From the NCBI RefSeq assembly GCF_904849725.1, contig NC_058519.1, forward strand, positions 532,588,316 through 532,652,315: a DNA stretch of 64,000 bases, in the 5' to 3' direction. Source of the DNA: Hordeum vulgare subsp. vulgare. Taxonomy: Eukaryota > Streptophyta > Magnoliopsida > Poales > Poaceae. Shown piece by piece: positions 44,261 through 54,878 of the stretch (within the stretch, counting starts at the first letter, position 1; each line of letters starts with the position of its first letter). The translations under genes were made by a program, and so were the position numbers. Below the pieces are notes generated by a model that was not told where the DNA came from, did not search any database, and saw only the letters and a list, made by a program, of their open reading frames with translations.

Positions 44261-44829
44261 CCTCGTAGCATCCTGACATGATTTGACATAAATGCCATTA
44301 ACTATTGTGACCGTTGGGTGGATACGATTAGTGAGTTTGCGCGTGTCGCGGCAACGGTCGGAACTTTCAACTCTAAAAGTCATCATGTCTCTCATATTCC
44401 TCACTTGGGGATTTTGTAGGTTTAGGCTTGGGTTGAGCATCATGAGGAAATTCATTCCGTAGTATTAGTTCGCCCCCCTTTAACAATACGGTGTTCCTAT
44501 GACTCAAGAGTAAAGAAAATGAAACAGAAAGAGTAAATCTTCATGCTTCAAAGTCTTCAGACAGTTTTTCTTCAGGATACACCAAATTCCTCTTCTTCAA
44601 TATCTTCATGAGGAATATCAATTTCATCACAATTTATTCGCGTTCAAAGTCTTCAAGGTAAGACCAATTTCTTCAGCCAAAGATATTCATTTTTAAGGGT
44701 CGGTATTCATCGTATAACTCAATATTCTCAACGACTTATAGAGCCTGTGTACACTTACAAACACATTAGTCACTTAACCTATAAGTCTTCAAACCACCAA
44801 AATCACTAAGGGCACTAGATGAACTTACA
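44261..44829 (-). repeat. S2 5' LTR, outer part
   Basis: Continuation of 33158-34005; the first five bases (CCTCG) are the right copy of the A2 target duplication. On the minus strand the LTR starts TGTAAGTTCATCTAG. The outside flank is T1. Confidence 0.8.
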
Positions 44830-46174
44830 CCTTCCAACTGCCTGGACCCGTCGAAGTGGATGATCCAATATGTGTGATCTGGTCTGTCTTGTGGAATTTG
44901 CAACTCGGTCCAGTCCTTGATGAAATCAACTAAGGCCTAAGACTTGATGGTCGTGCGGGGCATATACTTCACGTGATGAGGACCAAGTTCAATGGCCCAC
45001 TTAGCAATCCGCCGAGTCGCTTCACGATTTTGTATGATATCGTGAAGTGGCGCAGAACTTACCACCATGATCGGATGCTCCTGGAAGTAGTGCTTCAGTT
45101 TCTGACTCGCCATGAAGATCTCGAAAAAGAACTTCTGCCAGTGTGGATAATGCTCTTTGGAGAGGGTCAAGACTTCACTGACAAATTATGCAGGCCTCTG
45201 GACCGGATACTCTTTTCCTTCTTCCTTGCGTTCGACAACTACTGCCACACTTACTGCTTTAGAGTTAGCAACAATGTACACGAGCATAGGTTCTTTGTCG
45301 GTGGGGGCGGCTAAAACAGGCGGCTCAGCTAATTGCTTCTTCAGGGTTTCAAAGGTTTCGTTGGTCGCATCTGTCCACACAAAATGGTTTGTTTTCTTGA
45401 GTAGCTGATAAAGGGGGATGGCCTTCTCGCCAAGGCGGCTTATGAAGCGACTCAAAGCTGCGATACGACCCGCCATGCGCTGGACCTAGTTGATATTAGC
45501 CTGCTTGCCAGGTGAAGTAATCGCCTTAATCTTGTCCGAGTTGGCCTCAATACCTTGCTCTGACACCAAGAAGCCCAATAACTTCCTTGTCGGGACACCG
45601 AAAACACACTTGGTCGGGTTAAGCTTCATCTGGTACACCCGCAAACTGTCAAATGTTTCCTTGAGATCCTCTAGAAGTGACTCTTTCTTCTGGCATTTCA
45701 CCACTATGTCATCAACATAGGTGCGAACGTTGCACCCGATGTGATTGTGCAGGCAATTCTGAATACAGCTCTGACAAGTCGCCCCTGCACTTTTGAGCCC
45801 AAATGACATTGAGACATAGAAAAAGGCACCAAAAGGAGATATGAAAGCCGTCTTCTCTTGATCCGCCAGAGCCATCTTGAGCTGGTGATAACCTGAGTAT
45901 ACATCCAAAAAACACAGCCGCTCACAACCCGCCGTAGAGTCACTGATTTGATCGATACGAGGGGGAGCAAAAGGGTCTTTCGGGCAGGCCTTGTTAAGGT
46001 CAGTGTAGTCAATGCACATGTGAAAGGTGCCATTCTTCTTGAGGACCAAGACTGGGTTGGCCAACCACTCAAGGTGAAAATCCTCTACAATGAACCCAGC
46101 AGCCAAGAGCTGGGCTACCTCTTCCCCGATTGCTTTATGCCTATCCTCGTTGAAACGACAGAGGTACTGTCGAA
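44830..46174 (-). pseudogene. T1: Tat-type Ty3/gypsy pol fragment (RT, RNase H)
   Basis: The minus strand from 46174: AAGFIVEDFHLEWLANPVLV, CIDYTDLNKACPKDPFAPP, CERLCFLDVYSGYHQLKMAL, RTYVDDIVVKCQ (RT catalytic box, about 45725) and MKLNPTKCVFGVPTRKLLGF. Then come the connection (45476-45186) and RNase H (45170-44937, with REATRRIAKWAIELGPHHVK). The last readable part, HTYWIIHFDGS near 44840, is the start of the second, archaeal-type RNase H typical of the Tat lineage. Stops at about 45486 and 45185 break it. Both sides are cut, by S2 and by W2. Confidence 0.8.
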
Positions 46175-46429
46175 TGATACGTCTCAAACGTATCTATAAT
46201 TTTTGATGGTTTCATGCTGTTATCTTGTCAACTTTGGATGTTTTGTTTACCTTTTATATCTTTTTTGGGACTAACTTATTAACTCAGTGCCAAGCTCCAG
46301 TTCCTGTTTTTCCTGTGTTTTTGACTCTTTTCAGATCTGATTTTGGAATGGAGTCCAAACAGAATAATTCTTTCGCGATGATTTTTTATGGAAAATATCA
46401 AAAATACAGGAAGAAAAAGATACCGGAGG

Positions 46430-46511
46430 GGGGCCACGAGGGCGCCACAAGCCCTGTCGCCGCGGCCCCCCTAGGTCGCGCCAACCAAGCTTGTGGGCCC
46501 CTCGGGGGCCC
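46430..46511. repeat. GC-rich LTR hairpin, W2 copy
   Basis: Arms GGGCGCCACAAGC and GCTTGTGGGCCCC, extended by GGGGGCCACGAG/CTCGGGGGCCC. It lies just upstream of the TATA box, as in the other LTRs. Confidence 0.75.
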
Positions 46512-46540
46512 ACTTGATGCAAATCCACCGCCATATGGTC

Positions 46541-46550
46541 CTATAAATTC
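46541..46550 (+). promoter_or_regulatory. TATA box in W2 LTR
   Basis: CTATAAATTC, 30 bp downstream of the hairpin. Confidence 0.6.
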
Positions 46551-46784
46551 AGAAACCTCCAGAAAGAAACCAAGATCGGGAGTTCCGCCGCCGCAAGTTC
46601 CTGTTTCCGCGAGACCTCATCTGGAGACCCTTCCCGGTGCCCTGCCAGAGGGGACTTTGGAGTTGGAGGGCCTCTTCATCAACATCATCGCCCTCCAATG
46701 ACTCGTCAGTAGTTCACTTCAGACCTACGGGTCTGTAGTTAGTAGCTAGATGGCTTCTTCTCTCTCTTGGATCTTCAATACAAA

Positions 46785-46809
46785 GTTCTCCATGATCTTC
46801 ATGGAGATC
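46785..46809. repeat. Compensated hairpin in W2 LTR
   Basis: CTCCATGA and TCATGGAG around TCT form an 8-bp stem; flanking G-C and T-A pairs extend it. It aligns column by column with 28813-28837 of W1. Confidence 0.75.
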
Positions 46810-47732
46810 TATCCGATGTAATCCTCTTTGGTGTTGTGTTTGTCGAGATCCGATGAATTGTGGATTTGTGATCAGATTATCCATGATATATATTTGAGTC
46901 TTTGCTGATTTCTAATTTGCATGATTTGGTATCCTTGTAAGTCTCTCCGAGTCTTGGGTTTTGTTTGGCCAACTAGATATATGATTCTTGCAATGGAAGA
47001 AGTGCTTGGTTTTGGGTTCTTACCGTGTGGTGGCCTTTCCCAGTGACAGTAGGGGCAGCAAGGCACACATCGTGTAGTTGCCATCAAGGGTAACAAGGTG
47101 GGCTTTGTCGTAGATATGAGATTGTCCATCTACATCATGTCATCTTGCTTAAGGCGTTACTCTGTTCTTTTGGACTTAATACACTAGATGCATGGTGGAT
47201 AGCGGTCGAGGTGTGGAGTAATAGTAGTAGATGCAGAAAGTATCGGTCTACTTGTTTTGGACGTGATGCCTATAGATATAATCATTTCCATAGATATCGT
47301 CACGACTTTACGCAGTTCTATCAATTGCTCGACAGTAATTCGTTCACCCACCGTCTACTTGCTTTCATGAGAGAAGCCACTAGTAAACACTAAGGCCCCC
47401 AGGTCTATTCACACCCATCGTTTACACCTCCGCTTTTACTTTGCTTTGTTACTTTGTTGCTTTCAGTTCTCACTTGGCAAACAATCTGTAAGGGATTGAC
47501 AACCCCTTCATAGTGTTGGGAGCAAGCTCTTTGTGTTTTGCACGCACTTGTGATACTCCTTCACTGGATCGATACCTTGGTTCTGAAAACTGAGGGAGAT
47601 ACTTACTGTCGCTGTGCTACATCACCCTTTCCGCTTCGAGGGAACACCAACGCAAGGCTCCAAGGCCACGGGGGAATCCTTTGCATATTTTCCTAGGAAG
47701 TCCCTAAGGCGTAGGCGCTGCAGCAGGATTCC

Positions 47733-47849
47733 TGGCGCCGTACCAGGGAAGGTCTGTTGTCGCAGTAGCAAGAAGAATTTCTGGCGCCATTGCCGGGGAA
47801 GGTCTATTGTCGCAGTAGCAAGAAGAATTTTTGGCGCCGTTGCCGGGGA
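47733..47849 (+). repeat. Triplicated primer binding site of W2
   Basis: Three tRNA-Asp-type primer sites start at 47733 (decayed), 47782 (one change) and 47832 (perfect TGGCGCCGTTGCCGGGGA). The units are 49 and 50 bp long and share GGTCTNTTGTCGCAGTAGCA and AGAAGAATTT between the sites. Confidence 0.85.
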
Positions 47850-48040
47850 AGGGGAGATCTATCCAAGTAGGTCTCACAAACTCATCTCTTGCATTTACTT
47901 TTTTGCCAGTTGCCTCTCGTTTTCCTCTCCCCCACTTCACATTTGCCGTTTTCCTTTGCCGTTTTCTTTTGCTTTTTGCCGTTCCCTTTCGCCCGTTTTC
48001 CTTGCCTGCTCTTAGGCTTGTTCGTGAGAGACCTTTGCTC

Positions 48041-49063
48041 ATGGCCAAACCAAACTATTTCAGAAAATTAGAGGAGATTGAAACTAATGTCAAAGGTTTC
48101 ATGTCTTCTCAGTTCGACCAAAATAGTTACTTCCGTAGGGAATTAAAATAGAAAAATTCCTTTTTGGTCTGTTTGAATAAAGAAGTTGATGATATGGCCA
48201 ACAATTTCCTTGCACTTAATTCTCAGCTTGCTCACCTTGAAAAATTGGTGGGCCAAATTTCTGACAAGCAGGCTACCTTAGTCAATAAGATGGCAGCTAA
48301 ACCTGAAATTTGTGACGCAAATCACGAAGATCTTAAAGTGCTTGGTGTGTCTCCTATTGAATCTTTGTTTTTGCGTGTCAAACCTATTGATGAAGGGGCT
48401 GGATATGAATCCACTTTGGTTGAAAAATGACCCAATGATTCGGAGTCCACCTATCTTGATGATAAAGGTGTGGAGAGTGGAGTAGCAAACTCTCTACATG
48501 CTTATAGCCAAAGCAAAGCCTTTACCGCGCATATCGTAGATGCTATGATGAAATCTCTTCAAGAGAAGCTCGAACTAGAAGTCTCTATACCTAGAAAACT
48601 TCATGATGAGTGGGAACCTACTATCAAAATCAAGATCAAAAACTATGAGTGCAATGCTTTGTGTGATTTGGGTGCTAGTGTTTCCGCGATTCCAAAATCT
48701 TTATGTGATATTCTTGGTTTTCATGAGATTGAAGAGTGTTCTCTTAATTTGCATCTTGCGGATTCTACTGTCAAGAAACCCATGGGAAGGATCGATGCTG
48801 TTCTTATTGTTGAAAATAAGAACTATGTACCCGTGGATTTCATTGTACTTGACATAGATTGCAATCCTTCATGTCCCATTATTCTTGGTAGAGATTTCCT
48901 AAGGACTATTGGTGCTATCATCGATATGAAGGAAGGGAATATTAGATTTCAATTTCCCTTAAAGAAGGGGATGGAGCACTTTCCAAGAAAGAAAATAAGA
49001 TTGCCTTATGAATCTATGATGAGGGCTACTTATGGTTTGAGCACCAACGATGACTATACGTGA
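48041..49063 (+). pseudogene. W2 protease-like protein ORF
   Basis: One frame of 340 codons starting MAKPNYFRKLEEIETNVKGF, with in-frame stops TAG at 48149 and TGA at 48428. The N-terminal third is helical (NSQLAHLEKLVGQISDKQAT) and is not a recognisable gag. The C-terminal part is a retropepsin-like domain: LCDLGASVSAIPKSLCDILG (Asp at residue 209), YVPVDFIVLDIDCNPSCPII and GRDFLRTIGAIIDMKEGN. As in N1 and A2 the active site is DLGA. Sabrina-type elements are known as non-autonomous with such a reduced coding capacity. Confidence 0.75.
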
Positions 49064-49494
49064 TTCCATAACCTTATGCCTAGCTAAGGGCGTTAAAAAA
49101 TAGCGCTTGTTGGGAGGCAACCCAATGAATCTATCCTTTTTATAATTCTGTTATGATTGTGTTTTTTGTGTTTCTTTTTGCGTTTGTCCCAAGCAAAACC
49201 GTTATGATTAGTCTTGGGGATGATCGTCTGGTCATGCTGGAAAAGACAGAAACTTTCTGCTCACGAAAAGAAGTTTCATTTTTTTATGTAAGAGCTTTTG
49301 AGTTGATTCTTTTTTCTGCTGATTGCTACGCAAATTCTTCAGACTGTCGTAATTGTTCAGAATTTCTGAAGTACCAGAAGTATACGAAGTATACAGATTG
49401 CTACAGACTGGTCTGCTGTTAACAGATTCTGTTTTTGTTGTGTTGGTTGCTTATTTTGATGAAACTATGGATAGTATCGGGGGGGGGGGGGTAT
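49064..49494 (+). other. W2 3' internal region
   Basis: It contains TAGCGCTTGTTGGGAGGCAA (49101-49120) followed by CCCA, a motif I recall downstream of coding regions in many plant Athila-type elements. It ends with a run of 13 G at 49479-49491. No further ORF of note. Confidence 0.5.
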
Positions 49495-50313
49495 TTGTAG
49501 TGCCCCAAGTGTAAAGCTTCCCCTTTTTGTAACCTTCCATGTGGGACCACCATGTCAATGCTATGAGAGAGGTCTATGCCATGATTTCATGTGTGTCCCT
49601 TAACTTTTTTCTTTCCCTTGCATTCATGCGTAACATAACATTTCATGCCCATGTCTTGTGATGTTTCATTGTGGTCATATGCTTTCATGTGGTGTTTGTG
49701 ATCTTGTGGACATATGTGTGGTGTGGTGCAACTCTACTAGGTTGCTTGTGCTAGTAGGATACCATGTGAATGCTTAGGTTTCAAAACCATCTTCACTCCC
49801 TCTCTATTTCTTCTATGTTAAGAATCACTTCTTCCTTTCCTCTGTTAAAAATGCTATTGTGTTAGCATGAATTGTGGTGATTTTGAAATGTGGAGTTGCT
49901 GATTTAAAAGGGGTTTTCAAAAGGTGCAAAATAAGTAAAAAACAGCCCACATAATGCTGTTTTGTAAATATACATTTGGCCCTAATATTCATTTTGCATT
50001 TTATTCAAATAGGTCATATTTTTCTATGACCACGGGATATTTCTGTTTGATTTAATCCCCAGTATTTTATTCTGTGCTTTAATTTCTTCTGTGTGTTTTT
50101 CTGTAAATGGGAAATGAGGGAATCCCTTTCCCTCTATATGTCGCCACCTGTGGGCTTGCTCCCACAGGCCGGCCCATTTTCCCTCTCTCTCTCGCGCAAG
50201 GAAGCCCAGTCCCACGTCCCTCCTTCCTCCTCGAGCTACGTCAGCTGTACGACTGCATCTCCTCCTCCCGTTCCTCCATAGCGCGATCCAGTGGTCAAGC
50301 GCCTCCCCCGAGG

Positions 50314-50322
50314 TAATATAAG
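50314..50322 (+). promoter_or_regulatory. TATA box in K1 5' LTR
   Basis: TAATATAAG in a GC-rich setting, also at 60364-60372 in the 3' LTR. About 90 bp downstream CTGGTAAGC (50407-50415) resembles a splice donor, so a leader intron is possible. Confidence 0.5.
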
Positions 50323-51230
50323 ACGCAGGGAACCCTCCTCCTTCCCTAGGTTTCCCTCTCCTTCCTCCAGTGCGTCACCACCTTCTCTCTTCTTCTTCCT
50401 CCCCCTCTGGTAAGCCTCTGTACGAGTAGCAGAGAGAGAGAGAGAGATCAGCCCCGCCGCGTCTACCCCGCCGTCTCCGTCGAGCAGCGCCGGCGGCCAT
50501 GTCCAGGGGCACGGGGTAGGAGCCCGTGCTCCATTCCCATCCTCGGTGAGGTCGGGGAGCGACCTCATCCACGGGCAGCTCCACGTCAACAGCGCGCTCT
50601 CGGTGGACTCCTTCCCGGTTCCTCTGCTTCGGTTCAACGACACGGGCTTCTTCATCGGCGATCTTCTTCCCCTCCAGCCACTTCTCCACCGATCGGCACC
50701 CTTCCTCCTTCCCCTAGGTGCGCAGGAGCTCCTCCCTCCTTCCTCCCTCCTTCTCGCCGCTTAGATTGAACAGGGTCTCGCTGGAGTAGCCTCTGTCAGG
50801 GAGAGATCCGGCGTAGTGTTTGGTGATGAGTGTCTGTTGGCTTGTGTGCGGTAGGGAGTGGCATAGCAGGGGCTTCTCCCCCCGTCAGCGATCGGTTTAG
50901 GGGCCCACCTCTCTGTCATGGCGCAGCAGCAGCAGCATGGCGAGGAAGCCGACGTTCCTTCCTTGTCGAGACGCATCTCTGTGCTGTGCAGAGAAGAGCA
51001 CGCAGTAGTGGTGTTATATCTTGCAAGATCGCCCTTCTCTGTCAAGCTCCTATCGTGTATCCTAGTGGTGTGTAGGGCGTGTGCATTTGTGAGTAATCTG
51101 TCAGGTGCAGGTTTCGAGTCCCCGGTGGTGCACTGCCCCTTTTTGGGTTTTATTTTCCCTGTTCATTAGTAGTAGCAACAACATGAGGGTAAACTGCTAT
51201 GTTCCCCTCTCTCTGTCAAAACCATGACAG

Positions 51231-51300
51231 TAGCAGAGTGGTTGCACCGCAGGCCAGCAACCAGGAGCTCTGGGGTTCGATTCCCTATGAGTACTTTTAT
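51231..51300 (+). other. Pol III promoter-like A and B boxes in K1 5' LTR
   Basis: TAGCAGAGTGG (51231-51241) fits the A box TRGYNNARNNG, and GGTTCGATTCC (51274-51284) fits the B box, 43 bp apart, with a T7 run at about 51301. The 3' LTR keeps both (63018-63028, 63061-63071). The anticodon arm does not fold, so this is not a tRNA gene; it may be SINE-derived. Confidence 0.45.
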
Positions 51301-54300
51301 TTTTTTGTTGCATTCCTTATGTTTTTGCATTGTTGGCTTGCATAGATGGAAGAGGGTTGTTAGTTCTTCATGTGGGTATTTTTTTTTCTTGCTTGCTCCC
51401 AACAGCAAGTGTTGCTAGTATTGCTGGCTTGGTAGTTGCATAAGCATGTGTAGGTTGTGTGATGCATGTGTGTGCAAGTATCATGTGTGTGTGTACCTTG
51501 TGAGTGATTGGCACCATGAGATGATGCATATGTAGGTGCATGTGCTAGTATAATCTTGTGCTTGCAAGCATAGTGGAGTGTGTGTATGTGTGTGGGTGGT
51601 TCCCCCCCCACCACATATAATTTGTGTGAGTGAGCTTGTTCTAGTGATGATTGCTATGAAAGCATGTGTAGGTTTGTGTTTTGATCAAGAGCATGAGGTG
51701 TTGTGGGTGATGTGGAGTAGATGTGTGTGTGTGGAACTTTCCCACCTTTGCAAACTACGTACCTTCACATGACCATAGGTGAGAGGGCATGGTGTTGTGT
51801 GTGTGTGGATAGTTGGGTAGATGAGCTTGTTGATGTGCATAACACATACATGGGGTTCAAACCCTCATGTCACTATTGTCTTGTGCACATGAGCATATCT
51901 ATGTAGTAGTTGTTCTAGTGATAGTCACATGAGTTGTTGCACTATATACTATACATGATTTGGAGTAGCTTCTTCCTTCTTAATTTGTGGTCACTTGCTC
52001 CAAGCAAGTGTATGCTTATTTTGTATGTTTTTGGGGTAAAATCTCCCAAGGAATCCATTGGTGAACTCAGTTTTTCCATTCGAACATTTTCTGGAGATGA
52101 CATATTTTCATTTTCTTCTACGTTTGGAGCTTGGTTCCATGAGTTGTGGTGAGCCTTTGTGATTGTTTCTTGGTTGTGGTAGTAGAGGGTGACCCCCTCT
52201 ACCTCATGTTGGTTTCATCTCATCATTAGGATTCCATATGTGCATGTTATGCCCACTCAAAGTAGGCATGTGGCTGAAATTCCAGAAAATCTGAGTTTTT
52301 CACTAAGTCTGAGAATCTGTTTATATTTTCGTCTCCTGTAGATGAGGTTGTGCAGGTCAATGTATTGTGATATAGCCTTAGCTTTCAACTAGAAAGTGGG
52401 ACCTGATATGTTTGTCTAGATCCTTGTAAAATTTCATGTCATTTGGAGTCCTCTAGATATTGTTTTGGCTACTGTCAAAATGCTTCAGGGCAAAGGCAGA
52501 AAGTGAGAATCTGGAATTTTCACTAAGTCCCTGAAAACTGATGTTTTTGGGCAAGTTTGCAGCCTTGTAACTTTCCGTGTTTAATTCCATTTTGTGTGAT
52601 TCTTGCCTGTGCTTGTAGTACTCTTGGCAAGATACAGCCACATATATTATTTGTCATAGTTGGGTGGCTGTAGGTGCTTTGCATGTAGCTCACAAAGTGC
52701 TATGATGCAGTTTATGGCAGATTGTGTAGTTTGACATTTTGATGTTTGTGAGTGCTTAGTTGATGTTGTGGTGTTCTTATTTGCTCCACCCCATTCATGT
52801 TGGTTTGTTTTATGTCTTGGCAACGTGGGAATACCAGATTTGTGCCATTTGAGTGTGTGGTGATGATTTTGACACGTAGGGCTTCATATCTTGTTTCGTT
52901 GATTCCGGTTGATCCGTAGATCCGATTGTAATGTTCTTTATATGGTTTTGCATTGTTTCCACGAGACGCATCTGATCATGTCATTCTCATGCATGTTAAA
53001 ATAGGTTAGCATGCAGTTCTGTCCAGGAACTTGTTTTAACTCCATAAGCTTGTGCTAATGATAGAAATAGTGATGCATGCTCATATTCATCTCATGCATC
53101 ATGTGATTGTTGCATCTTGAGGTGCTGTTGTTCATTGGATGTTATTCTTATGTTGGGTAGCACCGGGATCAGAGAACGAATACGTGGAGTCAGGAGAGTA
53201 CGTGCAGGCCGATCAAGAACCATTCCAAGCTGAGGATCTCACAGGCAAGATGATATGACCTTGATTCCATCTCTAGACTTGTTATGCTAGATTAGGTTTC
53301 CTTGTCATATGCTCGCTGCCTACCACTGAAATATTTGCCTCTAGATATGGCATGAACCCAAACACTGATCCCTTCCTAGCAAACTTGAATGGCTAAGTAG
53401 GCTCTGCTCAGCTACTAATGTTAGCGTTGCTAGATGCAGGTGCTTTGTCTCATGTGTTAACATGAGCTTGATATCATTATCATAAATTATGTTATTTAAT
53501 TAATGCACCTATATACTTGGTAAATAACGGAAGGCCTAGCCTTTTGTCGGGTGCTTTGTTCCGTTATTGCCGCCATAGTTACCGGCTACTGGTGTTTGAT
53601 TCCATATTGATCGCTCCTAACACGTTCGGGGTTGTTATGGGGCCCCCTTGATAAATCGCGTAGTGTTAAGACTTGTCCGGCAGGACCCAACATTGGTTTT
53701 AATCTGCTAATCACCTAATAATAATCTGCATAGGGAATAGCTACCCCGAGGAATTTAATCAACAACCCGGGCCAGTGCTCCTCATGAGTATTGGTCCCAC
53801 CCGAGCGATGTCCGAGGCCTCACTGGTCACCGAGAGGTTTAGCCATCCTGACGTCTAGCTCATCCGTCGTGTCCTGAGACTGAGATACGCGACTCTTATC
53901 AGGGTCGTCGACACGACGGGAGGTCCTGCTAGTCTTGTCTTACCTTAGCGATATATCTTGCGTATAGGAATCCCAGTGAAGCTTTGGTTCTCCGAGAGTT
54001 GAGGTTTTCCTCTAAGGAATCCGACGAGATCACGAGATTCGTGATAGAGGATTACTTTGCGGCCTGTGTACGTTTGTGATGGACTAGTTAGAGCACCCCT
54101 GCAGGGTTTAATCTTTCGGAAAGCCGTGCCCGCGGTTATGTGGCAACTTGGAATATTTTGTTAACATCCGGTATTAGATAACTTAAACATAAGCTAATAA
54201 AATTGCCAACCGTGTGCTTAATCGTGATTGTCCCCTCGAAGATCTCTCTTCGATCGGGAATACGGTGGGGTTATGATTGACGTAGGTGGGTGTTCAGGAT

Positions 54301-54864
54301 CACTTAGTGATCAAGTATTCTCGACCGCTAGTATAGACCACCTTCATATATATGTTCTACGTAAGTTAGCCACCATATCAAGCTTAGAATGCTGCAACCT
54401 TAAACACTCCACCCTATCCAACCTAATAACCTGATTAGTTCTGGCACCGAGGTCATAGATTGCTGAGTCCCCGTGGCTCATAGATTCCTTCACAACAGCA
54501 ACAAGTTCAGGTACCCCAGAGACATGTGATCCCGACGGCACGCAGCTGGCGTGGCAGTATGATGAGGAGACCGACCGCCTGTACGTGAACTATCCAGAAG
54601 ATTGAGGCGTGGTCGTGATCGTGGGCCAGCAGGCAGGGTAGCATAGCCTTTTCTCTGTTTTGTAGTCCGTAGCGGAACTACTTTGGTTGTATGCGTGATG
54701 TACTCTGATATATTTATGAGAAGGCAATTGAACCCCTGATTGTCTATCATTTATTATTATGTATGTGCTGTGTTACCTGTTTGCGAGACGCTTAGATGCG
54801 CTCCTTTCCAATGCGGGGCCTCGATCCCCAGATCGGAAAGGACCGCATCTTGGTCGTTACAAGT

Positions 54865-54878
54865 TGATAATCAGAGCC
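54865..54878 (+). other. K1 primer binding site, decayed
   Basis: TGATAATCAGAGCC resembles TGGTATCAGAGCC with changes in the first half. Confidence 0.6.

Larger units (their letters stand above)
46175..47725 (+). repeat. W2 5' LTR
   Basis: It starts TGATACGTCTCAAACGTATC, the common Sabrina/WHAM-type beginning. The 3' end is placed at GCAGCA (47725) by analogy with GTAGCA in W1, but it could be later because the LTR/primer-site junction is repeated. TATA box CTATAAATTC at 46541-46550. Confidence 0.75.
46175..49490 (+). mobile_element. W2: Sabrina-type non-autonomous gypsy element, 3' LTR displaced
   Basis: 5' LTR (46175-47725), triplicated primer site, one protease-containing ORF, a conserved motif at 49101, and a G-rich tract at 49479-49491 where a PPT is expected. 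K1 follows at once, so the 3' LTR should lie beyond the window. The internal region is under 1.8 kb and has no RT or integrase. The flank TCGAA (46170-46174) is a candidate target duplication. Confidence 0.75.
49495..54861 (+). repeat. K1 5' LTR
   Basis: It starts TTGTAGTGCCCCAAG here versus TGGTAGTGCCCCAAA at 59545, so the terminal TG is mutated in this copy. It ends GTCGTTACA at 54861, right before the primer site. About 5,367 bp is long for a plant gypsy LTR. Its ORFs are GC-rich or low-complexity artefacts. It contains the CT-rich block 50330-50410, GT-rich stretches 51460-51620 and the site homologous to the B1 insertion (GGACT, about 50608). Confidence 0.8.

Noticed and set aside
50236..50689. 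Long GC-rich ORFs on the minus strand in the K1 LTR
   Set aside because: They are Arg/Glu-rich and low-complexity, are interrupted differently in the second LTR, and have no domain; a product of base composition.
51800..51880. tRNA-His-like segment in K1 LTR (TGTTG/TAACA stem with GTG in a 7-base loop, and a TTCAAAC T-loop)
   Set aside because: The acceptor stem does not pair and the D arm is poor. Probably chance, at most a decayed tRNA-like relic.
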